From Actinobaculum sp. oral taxon 183 str. F0552 (GTDB lineage Bacteria; Actinomycetota; Actinomycetes; Actinomycetales; Actinomycetaceae), in the NCBI RefSeq assembly GCF_000466165.1, contig NZ_KE951405.1, positions 22,501 through 86,500 on the forward strand: a DNA stretch of 64,000 nt, read 5' to 3'. The position numbers and the translations under genes are program-made. Below, in pieces: positions 51,254-58,544 of the stretch; positions within the stretch are counted from its first letter, which is position 1; every line of letters begins with the position of its first letter. The notes below the pieces were generated by a model that made no database searches, was not told the origin of the DNA, and was given only the letters and a program-made list of their open reading frames with translations.

Positions 51254-52672
51254 TCATTTAGAGTATTTATTCCATAGCGGTTTTCTCGGTATCCAGCGTA
51301 GAGCGAGCACCCCGAGGCCGGCGCACAGCAGGGCGGCGATGCCTGCCGCAGTGTGCAAACCGCACACGAATGCCTCTTTCGCCTGATCGCTCACTGCGTC
51401 TGAAAGCTCGGCGGCAAGCGTTTCGCCGAGCGTGGGAGCGATGCCGGGTCCGCACAACCGGAATACCAAAGTGGCGGCGGAGCCGAGCAGGGCGATGCCC
51501 AGAGCGTTGCCGACCTCGTTCGACGTTTCCGCTATCGCACCCGCAGAACCCCCTCGATTGGCCGGAACCGCACCGACTGCCGTATCGGCCACGAGCGAGA
51601 AGGAGATCCCGTAGCCGACCCCCGAAACGACCGTGGACACCGCGTACCAGAGGATTCCCCGGGTGGCCGTCGTCGCGAGGAGAAGAATCAGGCCCACGGC
51701 CATGAAGAAGTGGCATGAGACCAGCGCGTAGCGCTCTCCGATCCGCTCGACGGCGGCGGGTGTGAAAACGCATGCGAGCATCAGTACCACGGCGCCGGGG
51801 AGCGCAAGCAGAGCCTCCTCGAACACGCTGAGGCCGAGAACGGACTGCAGGTAGACGCCGGTCAGGTACGCGGCGGCCGACCATGCCACTAACGACAGCA
51901 GCCCGGTGGCGATGGCGACCGCGAACGCCTTCCCCCGGAACAGGCGTACATCCACCAGCGGGTATTCCAAAGTCCGCTGACGCAGGAGGAACCAGACGAG
52001 CACACCGACGCCCGCGATCCCCGCCACCGCAGCGCGCGGCGACGGACCGTAAGCGGCGCCGCTCTTGACCGCGTAGACGGTCAGCAGGAGCCCGCCCGCC
52101 GAAAGTGCGATGCTCGGTACGTCGATGCCGCCGGGTCGGGTTGCGCGAACCTCTCGCAGAACGAACGGTGCCAAAACGAGGAAGGCCGCTGTGACCGGCA
52201 GATTGATGAGGAAAACGGCTCCCCAGTCGAAATGGCTGAGAAGCTGACCGCCGATGACGGGCCCGATCGCGAATCCGGCGGCGAAGGTCGCAGCGAAGAT
52301 GCCGATCGCCCGGGAACGCTGCCGGGCGTCCTCGAACAGCTCGCTGAGAACCGCCAGCCCCGACGGCAGCAGAGTTGCCCCGCCCAAGCCCATGAGGCCG
52401 CGCGAAGCGATGAGGAGCTCGGGAGAGGGCGACAGCGCCGCACTGGTGGAGCCCAGACCGAACACGGCGGTGCCGGCCATGAGCAATCTGAGCCTGCCGA
52501 ACCGATCCCCGAGGTTTCCGAAGGCTATGAGCAGGGAGCCGACGACGAAGCCGTAGACGTCGAGGATCCACAGCGCTTGGTCGGCGGTTGGGTCCAATGC
52601 CTGAGTGATGCGTGGCATCGCCAGGAACAGCACCGAGCCGTCCATCGAGACCAGCAGCACCGGGCCGAGCAC
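51254..52672 (-). CDS. 14-TM MFS drug efflux pump (DHA2), start region interrupted
   Basis: A 472-residue major-facilitator protein of the 14-span DHA2 (QacA/SmvA-like) group. TM1 ends with LLVSMDGSVLFLAMPRITQAL, motif A is GNLGDRFGRLRLLMAG near residues 51-66, and motif C lies near 115-135 (FAAGFAIGPVIGGQLL). The reading from GTG 52672 begins in the middle of TM1. In the same frame an amber codon at 52690-52688 separates it from a 21-codon segment with an ATG (52753) whose sequence, joined by Trp at the stop, gives a normal DHA2 start. The gene is thus probably inactivated, or restarts poorly. The divergent XRE regulator next door is its likely controller. Confidence 0.75.
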   Translation of the reverse strand: MLGPVLLVSMDGSVLFLAMPRITQALDPTADQALWILDVYGFVVGSLLIAFGNLGDRFGRLRLLMAGTAVFGLGSTSAALSPSPELLIASRGLMGLGGATLLPSGLAVLSELFEDARQRSRAIGIFAATFAAGFAIGPVIGGQLLSHFDWGAVFLINLPVTAAFLVLAPFVLREVRATRPGGIDVPSIALSAGGLLLTVYAVKSGAAYGPSPRAAVAGIAGVGVLVWFLLRQRTLEYPLVDVRLFRGKAFAVAIATGLLSLVAWSAAAYLTGVYLQSVLGLSVFEEALLALPGAVVLMLACVFTPAAVERIGERYALVSCHFFMAVGLILLLATTATRGILWYAVSTVVSGVGYGISFSLVADTAVGAVPANRGGSAGAIAETSNEVGNALGIALLGSAATLVFRLCGPGIAPTLGETLAAELSDAVSDQAKEAFVCGLHTAAGIAALLCAGLGVLALRWIPRKPLWNKYSK

Positions 52673-52687
52673 GACCGACAGGCCGAA

Positions 52688-52753
52688 CTATGCCCGGCGC
52701 CCGGCCCCTCCCGAAGAAGCCGAACTCTTCGAGACTCCACTGAATTCGTCCAT
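52688..52753 (-). pseudogene. Detached 5' end of the DHA2 efflux gene
   Basis: Twenty-one codons from ATG 52753 ending G-R-R-A, then TAG, then F-G-L-S-V-V-L-G-P in the same frame. Basic residues followed by Trp at the start of TM1 are usual in the family, and TGG to TAG is a single transition. The codons therefore look like the true N-terminus of the efflux pump. Confidence 0.65.
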
Positions 52754-52815
52754 GCGCTCGATTCTCGAGGCGCACTGCGATCGCGACCAGCCCCCTGAGG
52801 AGAGTGCAACCGGCT

Positions 52816-52840
52816 TGCCTACACCTGACAGGTGCAGGCA
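52816..52840. promoter_or_regulatory. 25-bp operator-like dyad between efflux gene and XRE regulator
   Basis: TGCCT-a-CACCTG-A-CAGGTG-c-AGGCA is symmetric except for one pair, centred on 52828. It lies between the divergent genes, about 50 bp from the regulator start and 60 bp from the efflux gene start. Confidence 0.65.
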
Positions 52841-52886
52841 TGGGACCGGCGGTGAGGACTTGACTGAGACGGCTACCATCGATGCC

Positions 52887-53822
52887 ATGCCCACGGAGAG
52901 CTTCGGCACGTTTCTGAGGATGCGGCGTAGCCGTGTCACCCCCGAGATGGCCGGTCTGCGCGCGTACGGCACGCCTCGACGCGTCGCAGGCCTCAGGCGC
53001 GAGGAGCTCGCCCAACTCGCGGGCGTCAGCGTCGGCTACTACACCCGGCTCGAACAGGACCAGGCGGGCGCGGTCTCGATGCAGGTCATCGACGCCCTCG
53101 CCCGCGTGCTCGACCTCGGCGGCCCCGGGACCGCCCACCTGCATAACCTCGCCCACCGCCCCGCTACGAGCCGGCTGGCGAATCCCGCTCCCGAAATTCC
53201 CGCTCCGCGCGTGCTGGCGCTCCTCGACTGCCTGGGAGAGAGCGTTCCCGCGATCGTACTGGGACGCCGTGGCGACATCCTCGCGTGGAACCGCACCGGC
53301 CACGCACTCATCGCCGAGCATCTCGATTACGAGGCGCCCTCGGACCCGGACGGCAGGCCGTCGATCCCGCGGATGTTCTTCCTGGATCCCGTGCTACGCA
53401 GCCAGTACCGGAATTGGGAGGAGCTCGCGCGCGTCCACGTCGCATACTTGCGGCTGACCGCGGGACGCTACCCCTGCGACGCCCGACTGGCCGACCTCAT
53501 CGGCGAGCTGACGATGCGCAGTCGTGAATTCACGGACATGTGGGCGGCCGGCGACGTCAGCGACTGCACAGCCGGCCCCATGGACATGCGACACCCGTAT
53601 GCCGGCGATCTCGACGTCGACTACCAGGTCTGGCTCCAACCCGACAGCCCCGACCACCGTCTGGAGGTGTACACCCCGCGAGACCGGGAGTCGGCGGAGC
53701 GGCTGAGCCGCATCGTCGCCGATTCCCCTCAGGCCCGCTTCGATCGCACTTCGGCTCCCGGCCACAAACCCGGGAACGGAAAACGCGCGGCAGCCGCCCG
53801 TTCGCGCCGACGGCCTGACTAG
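52887..53822 (+). CDS. XRE-family regulator with MmyB-like ligand-binding domain
   Basis: A 311-residue regulator. The helix-turn-helix spans residues 15-75: TPRRVAGLRREELAQLAGVS followed by YYTRLEQ, the usual start of the MmyB-like group. Residues 95-275 form the fatty-acid/PAS-like sensor half (GRRGDILAWNRTGHAL, FFLDPVLRSQYRNWEE), and a basic Arg/Ala tail ends the protein. Such regulators sit next to transporters or dehydrogenases that they control. ATG 52887 lacks a good ribosome site; TTG 52860 in the same frame is an alternative. The dyad at 52816-52840 is its likely target. Confidence 0.85.
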   Translation: MPTESFGTFLRMRRSRVTPEMAGLRAYGTPRRVAGLRREELAQLAGVSVGYYTRLEQDQAGAVSMQVIDALARVLDLGGPGTAHLHNLAHRPATSRLANPAPEIPAPRVLALLDCLGESVPAIVLGRRGDILAWNRTGHALIAEHLDYEAPSDPDGRPSIPRMFFLDPVLRSQYRNWEELARVHVAYLRLTAGRYPCDARLADLIGELTMRSREFTDMWAAGDVSDCTAGPMDMRHPYAGDLDVDYQVWLQPDSPDHRLEVYTPRDRESAERLSRIVADSPQARFDRTSAPGHKPGNGKRAAAARSRRRPD

Positions 53823-53893
53823 CCTCCGACGCGAACGGAACGACCAACCGCATCCACACACGCGGAAGGGAGAGGGGGGATGCGAGTCCCTCC

Positions 53894-54946
53894 CTATTCG
53901 GCGGCGATCTCTGGCACGATCGCCACCTTGACGCCGCTTCCGGAGACGGCGAATTCGATGCCCTCGACGACGTCGTCGAGCTCGAAGGTATGGGTGTGAA
54001 GCGACTTCACATCGATCGCCCCTTCGGAGATGAGGCGGAGGGCCTTCTCGTGGCTGGCCCGGCCGGAGTTCGACGCGCCCGTGACCACGAGCTCGCCGTA
54101 GTGGATGAGGTTCGGGTCCACGTTGGACAAGGCGCCCTTGGGGAAACCCGCGAAGGCGTTGACGCGGCCGCGCTTGCGGACGATCTGGAAGGCCTGCTGG
54201 ACGAGTGCGTTGTGGCCGATGCAGATCACGGCGACGTCGGCCCCGCGGCCGTCGGTCAGACCCCGGACGAACTCCCCGAGGTCCTGCGCGGTCGGGTCGA
54301 CCGTGTGGGTGGCGCCCAGTTTTTCGGCCAGGGCCCGTCGTTCTCCGGCGGGATCCGAGACGATCACCTGCGAGGCTCCGTACAGGCGGTTCACCTGGGT
54401 GTGCAGCAGCCCGATCGGCCCCGCGCCGATGACGACCACGGTGTCGCCCGCATCGGGCTGGTAGTTCGCGGCGCCGTTGAGCACGCACCCGAGCGGTTCG
54501 GCCAGCGCGGCCTCGACTGCGGACACGTTCGATTCGGCGCGGAAGACCCCTCCGCGCTCCATGGCCTGAGCGGGGATCCGCACGTAATCGGCCAGACCAC
54601 CGTCCAACGCGTAGCCGAAGAGCGTCGAACGGGTGCACAGGTGCTCGGCTCCGGCCTTGCAGTAGTAGCACGCTAGGCAGGGAACGGTCGGCATGACGCT
54701 GACCAGGTCTCCCTCGGAGAAGCCGGCCACGCCGTGACCGACTTCGACGACGAAACCGGAGATCTCGTGCCCGAGGACCACGCCGAGGTCTATGCCCGCC
54801 GTCTTCTCCCCGCGCAGAATCCGGCCGTCCGTTCCGCATACGGTGTTCGCGCCCACTTTCAGGACGAGTTCGCCCTCGCCCGCGTGGGGAGTGGGGATGT
54901 CGCGCAGTTCCAGCTGGCCCGGACCGGCGAAGACCGCCCCCTTCAT
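53894..54946 (-). CDS. Zinc-dependent medium-chain polyol dehydrogenase
   Basis: A 350-residue MDR enzyme. The catalytic-zinc ligands are in NTVCGTDG (Cys38 area) and GHEISGFVVEVG near 60-71. The structural zinc loop is PCLACYYCKAGAEHLC near 90-105, and the NAD-binding GAGPIG is near 173-178. This layout is that of sorbitol, threonine and related polyol dehydrogenases. The start ATG 54946 has GGAGGAG upstream and overlaps the stop of a 34-codon ORF. As the last gene of the leftward locus it probably oxidises a polyol to a ketose for the kinases upstream. The exact polyol is unknown. Confidence 0.85.
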   Translation of the reverse strand: MKGAVFAGPGQLELRDIPTPHAGEGELVLKVGANTVCGTDGRILRGEKTAGIDLGVVLGHEISGFVVEVGHGVAGFSEGDLVSVMPTVPCLACYYCKAGAEHLCTRSTLFGYALDGGLADYVRIPAQAMERGGVFRAESNVSAVEAALAEPLGCVLNGAANYQPDAGDTVVVIGAGPIGLLHTQVNRLYGASQVIVSDPAGERRALAEKLGATHTVDPTAQDLGEFVRGLTDGRGADVAVICIGHNALVQQAFQIVRKRGRVNAFAGFPKGALSNVDPNLIHYGELVVTGASNSGRASHEKALRLISEGAIDVKSLHTHTFELDDVVEGIEFAVSGSGVKVAIVPEIAAE

Positions 54947-55047
54947 CTTCTCCTCCCATCCTCGATGGCGGATGCGCCTGCTCTCACGACGCCGAAGGGC
55001 CGCGGCAGACGCAGTGGTTGTGGCAAGAGTGGCTTCGAGTTCGCCAT
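54943..55047 (-). CDS. 34-residue ORF coupled to the polyol dehydrogenase
   Basis: ATG 55047 has a strong AAGGAGA ribosome site, and the TGA overlaps the ATG of the dehydrogenase gene (ATGA). The peptide is basic and Pro/Arg-rich without a hydrophobic core. It may be a translational-coupling leader or a remnant gene. I know no homologue. Confidence 0.4.
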   Translation of the reverse strand: MANSKPLLPQPLRLPRPFGVVRAGASAIEDGRRR

Positions 55048-55124
55048 GTCTTCTCCTTGTGCGATATAAGATGCTGCGTTCCATGGATCGGTGCGTCCCG
55101 ACGACACGACTCGCCGCGGTGCGC

Positions 55125-55157
55125 ATGCGTTCCCGCCCGTCGCGGGCGGGAACGCAT
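55125..55157. terminator. 15-bp hairpin after the FGGY kinase
   Basis: ATGCGTTCCCGCCCG (55125-55139) and its perfect complement (55143-55157) form a 15-bp stem with a TCG loop directly after the kinase stop. There is no T-tract. It probably separates kinase and dehydrogenase transcription or trims the message. Confidence 0.7.
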
Positions 55158-55162
55158 GGCGG

Positions 55163-56641
55163 TCACCTCGCCTGGATGTCGGCGAGCTTGTGGCTCATGG
55201 GAGCCGTCGCCGGGTAGAGGTCGAGGTAGATCTGGAACATCTCGCTGTAGAGGTCGACGTTCTCGGGGTTCGGTTCGACCTCCCTCTCGGCTTCGTTCCA
55301 CGTCGTATCCGTGTCGATGCAGCCGGCCGCCATCGCCGCCAACTGGGCGTCGCCGTACGAGGCTCCGATCGAGACCTTGGGGATGTACTGCTTGATGCCG
55401 ATGATGTCGGACATGATCTGCGGCCACAGGCCGCCCGTCGTGCCGCCCCCGACGGCCCAGTACTCGGTCGCCTCGCCGCCGCACTTCCTGATGGCCTCCA
55501 GGAGGTGGCGGGACCCGAAGCCGGTGGCCTCCAGGGCGGAGCGGTAGACGTCGCCGTGGGAATGCGTCAGATTCAGGCCCGCGAGCAGTCCGCGCGCATT
55601 CGGATCGGCGATCGGCGTCCGCTCGCCCGAGAAATAGGGGAGCATGATCAGGCCGCGCGAACCGGCCGGGGTCTGCGCCGCGAGCTTGGTGAGCTCGTCG
55701 TATCCCTTGCCGGTCAGGTCGGCGACCCATGTGGTCAGGGAGCCCGTCGTCGACATGCCGCCCGACAGATTGGAGGTCCCCTGGAGCAGGCCCGCGTTCG
55801 ACCAGAGCGAGGGCCCCTGGAGGGCGTGGTCCGAGATCTGGACGGCGACCATCGTCGAGCCGTACATGAGCATGACCTGGCCGGGCTGGCTCACCCCCAC
55901 CGAAAGCGCCTCGACGAAGGCGTCCACCGAGCCCACGGCCACCGGCGTGCCGGGTCGCAGGCCCGTGATGCGGGCGGCGTTGTCCGTGATCCTGCCCGCG
56001 ACCTCGTTGGACCACATGAGCCTGGGCATCGGCAGGTCGCCGCAGATGTCCTTGACCCATTCGTCGACCCAGTCATTCGTGAACGGCGAGTAGAGGGGCT
56101 CGCACATCGAAGCGGCCAGATGGTCGAGCACGTACTCGCCCGTCAGGTGGAAGACGCAGTAGGTGTGCGCCATGAGGAAGCGCTTCGTCTTGGCCCACAC
56201 CTCGGGCTCGTTGCGCTTGACCCATTCGATCTTCGGGCCGACCGACTGCGACGTCATGCCGTTGCCGCAGACCTCCAGGACCCTGTCCGCTCCGTAGCGC
56301 TCGGTCAGCTCGTCGATCTCCAGCGCCGAACGGGTGTCGACGCCGTAGAGGATCGCCGGGCGGAGGGCGCCTCCCCGCTCGTCGGCCGCGAGGAAGACGG
56401 GCCCGATGCCCGAGATGCACAGGCCGGCGACGTCGCCCTTGGCGCGCGTGGCCAGCCGGCGGCAGATCTCGACGACGTCCTGCCACCACACCTCGTCGGG
56501 ATCGTGTTCGGCCCATCCGGGCTTCGGGAAGGACGTGTCGTGGCGGACGACCTCGCTGTAGAGAACGTTCCCCTGCGTGTCGGAGAGGACTCCCTTCGTC
56601 GAACCGGTGCCGATGTCAATGCCGATGACGAGTTCAGACAT
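55163..56641 (-). CDS. FGGY-family carbohydrate kinase (xylulokinase-like)
   Basis: A 492-residue sugar kinase of the xylulokinase/gluconate kinase family. The phosphate-1 loop GIDIGTGSTKGVL is at residues 6-18, the substrate-site aspartate lies in GSVDAF near 240, and the phosphate-2/adenosine motifs are GSTMVAVQ and VGGGTTGGLWPQIMSD. ATG 56641 follows AAAGGAG 7 bp upstream; the TTG two codons earlier is less likely. It phosphorylates a ketose or polyol, the specific one unknown. A strong inverted repeat precedes it, suggesting its own promoter and operator. Confidence 0.85.
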   Translation of the reverse strand: MSELVIGIDIGTGSTKGVLSDTQGNVLYSEVVRHDTSFPKPGWAEHDPDEVWWQDVVEICRRLATRAKGDVAGLCISGIGPVFLAADERGGALRPAILYGVDTRSALEIDELTERYGADRVLEVCGNGMTSQSVGPKIEWVKRNEPEVWAKTKRFLMAHTYCVFHLTGEYVLDHLAASMCEPLYSPFTNDWVDEWVKDICGDLPMPRLMWSNEVAGRITDNAARITGLRPGTPVAVGSVDAFVEALSVGVSQPGQVMLMYGSTMVAVQISDHALQGPSLWSNAGLLQGTSNLSGGMSTTGSLTTWVADLTGKGYDELTKLAAQTPAGSRGLIMLPYFSGERTPIADPNARGLLAGLNLTHSHGDVYRSALEATGFGSRHLLEAIRKCGGEATEYWAVGGGTTGGLWPQIMSDIIGIKQYIPKVSIGASYGDAQLAAMAAGCIDTDTTWNEAEREVEPNPENVDLYSEMFQIYLDLYPATAPMSHKLADIQAR

Positions 56642-56679
56642 ACTCAATCTCCTTTGAAAGAGTGTATTTTATTTGAATG

Positions 56680-56717
56680 CGCGAACATACAGATTCTCAC
56701 ATGAACATATGTTCGCG
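56680..56717. promoter_or_regulatory. Inverted repeat upstream of the FGGY kinase
   Basis: CGCGAACATA (56680-56689) and TATGTTCGCG (56708-56717) are perfect 10-bp complements. Within the right arm GAACATATGTTC is itself a 12-bp palindrome, and the two GAACATA units are exactly 20 bp apart. This is typical of an operator. Confidence 0.7.
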
Positions 56718-56785
56718 TCAAGAATTTCACGTTTTCTGCAATATTCATGATCGGGGGCGGCGTGCAGGCGGCCCTCCGAGCCGTC

Positions 56786-57535
56786 TCAATGCATCAACTG
56801 CCCTCCGCTGACGTCCACCGTCGCCCCCGTCATGTACTTCGCCCGTTCGGAGACGAGGAAGACGGCGATGTCGGCGATGTCGGCCGGAGCGGCCACATAG
56901 CCGATGGGGATCTTGGCTTCGTAGTATTCGCGTCGCTCCTCCAGAGCCTTGGCCACCATGGGCGAATCCATCATGCCGATCGCTATGGCGTTGACGGTCA
57001 CGCCGCACGGCCCCAGTTCCCGTGCCATCGAACGCGTGAGGGTGACGAGCCCGCCCTTCGCCGCGGCGTAGGGAATGTGCCCGGTGGACGAGCCGCGGAA
57101 CGCCGCCTGCGACGTCACGTTGAGGATGCGCCCCGTGCGCCCCTCGCCCGTGCAGTGCTCGACGAACATCTGGGAGAGCAGCATCGGCGCCTTGAGGTTC
57201 ACGTCGATGGACAGGTCCCAGTCGCGCTCCGTTATCGTCCCGACCGAGCACGTGAGCCACACGCCGGCGTTGTTGACGAGGACGTCGAGGCCGCCCAGGC
57301 GCTCGACCGCCTGGGCGAACAGCGCCGAGACCTGAGCCGAGTCGGCGAGGTCCGCCTGGATCGCCGTGACCCCGCCCTCCGATTCGTCGACGAGCGCTTG
57401 TGCCTCGCCCTGTCGGCTGCGGTAGTTCACGGCGACGTTCGCCCCCTCGGCCACGAGCGCGCGCGTGAGCGCCGCGCCCAGCCCGGAGGCCCCTCCCGTG
57501 ACGAGGATGCGCTTTCCGGTCAATCCCAGATCCAT
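56786..57535 (-). CDS. SDR-family oxidoreductase
   Basis: A 249-residue short-chain dehydrogenase. The cofactor loop is TGGASGLG at 13-20, NNAG at 88-91, catalytic Ser142 and the pair Tyr156/Lys160 in YAAAK, and the C-terminal TGATVDVSGGQ near 236-246. Asn37 and Arg39 after the second strand would favour NADPH. It starts 2 bp after the D-2-hydroxyacid dehydrogenase gene, so the genes are coexpressed. Interconversion of a polyol and a keto sugar is the likely step. Confidence 0.88.
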   Translation of the reverse strand: MDLGLTGKRILVTGGASGLGAALTRALVAEGANVAVNYRSRQGEAQALVDESEGGVTAIQADLADSAQVSALFAQAVERLGGLDVLVNNAGVWLTCSVGTITERDWDLSIDVNLKAPMLLSQMFVEHCTGEGRTGRILNVTSQAAFRGSSTGHIPYAAAKGGLVTLTRSMARELGPCGVTVNAIAIGMMDSPMVAKALEERREYYEAKIPIGYVAAPADIADIAVFLVSERAKYMTGATVDVSGGQLMH

Positions 57536-57537
57536 GT

Positions 57538-58542
57538 CTACCCCTCCTCGAGTGCCGTGAGAATCCGCTTGCTGAGCATGCGGGGGGTCTTGCGGAAGGC
57601 ATCCTTGGTGCTTCCGGCCAGATGGGAGGTGATCGTGACGTTGCGCAGCGTCAGCCACCGCGAATCGGCCGGGAGCGGTTCGCGGTCGAAGGTGTCGATG
57701 GCGGCCCCCATGATGCGTCCGGCCTCCAGGCAGTCCAGCAGCGCCTCCTCGTCGACGAGCCCCGAGCGGGCCGTATTGACGAGGATCGCCGACGGCTTCA
57801 TGCGCGCCAGGAGATCCCTGTCGATGAGGTGGTGCGTGTCCGCCGAGAGCCGCGAATGGATGGACAGAACGTCCGAGGCTGCCACGAGGTCGGCCAGGTC
57901 CTCCACTTTGGTTCCCCACGGGCTGGACTGGCAGTACGGATCGTAGAAGACGCAGGTTGCGTCCATGCCCGTCAGGAACTTCATGACCAGTTGGCCGATG
58001 GCGCCCGCACCCACGATGCCGACCGTCCGCCCCTCCAGTTCGGGGATGTCCTCGCCGTTGGGGAAGTCCTTGAGCCACACATGCTCCATCATCGCCGCGT
58101 GGGTGCGGGCGATGTTGCGGGTTTCGGCCAGAATCAGCCCGACGGCGAACTCGGCCACGGCTCGGGCGTTGCGGCCGGGCGTGTTGACGACGCGGATCCC
58201 GCGGGCCTGGGCGGCCTGACGGTCGACGTTCTCCGTGCCGCCCCGCAGGACGCCGATGATCTTCAGGTTCGAGGCCGCATCGACGAGTTGCGTGCCGATC
58301 GGGGCGAATTGGGTGATCACGACGTCGGCATGCTGCGCCAGAGAGGACAGGTCGTCGTCGAGCGGTACGGCGTTCGGCCCGTGCTGCTCGACGAGCAGGT
58401 TGATTTCCTGGAGCCTCTCGATCGAGTCGGCGGCGTTCCAGGTCACGACGTCGACGTCGTGACCGGCCTCGCGCAGGGCGCTCGTGCCCTCCTCGAGCAT
58501 GTCCGCGGGAATGTAGGGATCCGCGATGGCTAGGATCTTCAT
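57538..58542 (-). CDS. D-2-hydroxyacid dehydrogenase family protein
   Basis: A 334-residue NAD-dependent dehydrogenase. The nucleotide loop is GIVGAGAIGQ near 175-184; the catalytic triad is Arg259 (NTARSGLVDEE), Glu288 (DTFDREPL) and His307 (TSHLAG). The family reduces 2-keto acids or oxidises D-2-hydroxyacids (phosphoglycerate, glyoxylate, hydroxypyruvate). In this locus it may act on a sugar-acid product or a C2/C3 aldolase fragment. It starts 2 bp after the L-xylulose-kinase-like gene. Confidence 0.88.
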   Translation of the reverse strand: MKILAIADPYIPADMLEEGTSALREAGHDVDVVTWNAADSIERLQEINLLVEQHGPNAVPLDDDLSSLAQHADVVITQFAPIGTQLVDAASNLKIIGVLRGGTENVDRQAAQARGIRVVNTPGRNARAVAEFAVGLILAETRNIARTHAAMMEHVWLKDFPNGEDIPELEGRTVGIVGAGAIGQLVMKFLTGMDATCVFYDPYCQSSPWGTKVEDLADLVAASDVLSIHSRLSADTHHLIDRDLLARMKPSAILVNTARSGLVDEEALLDCLEAGRIMGAAIDTFDREPLPADSRWLTLRNVTITSHLAGSTKDAFRKTPRMLSKRILTALEEG

Positions 58543-58544
58543 GG

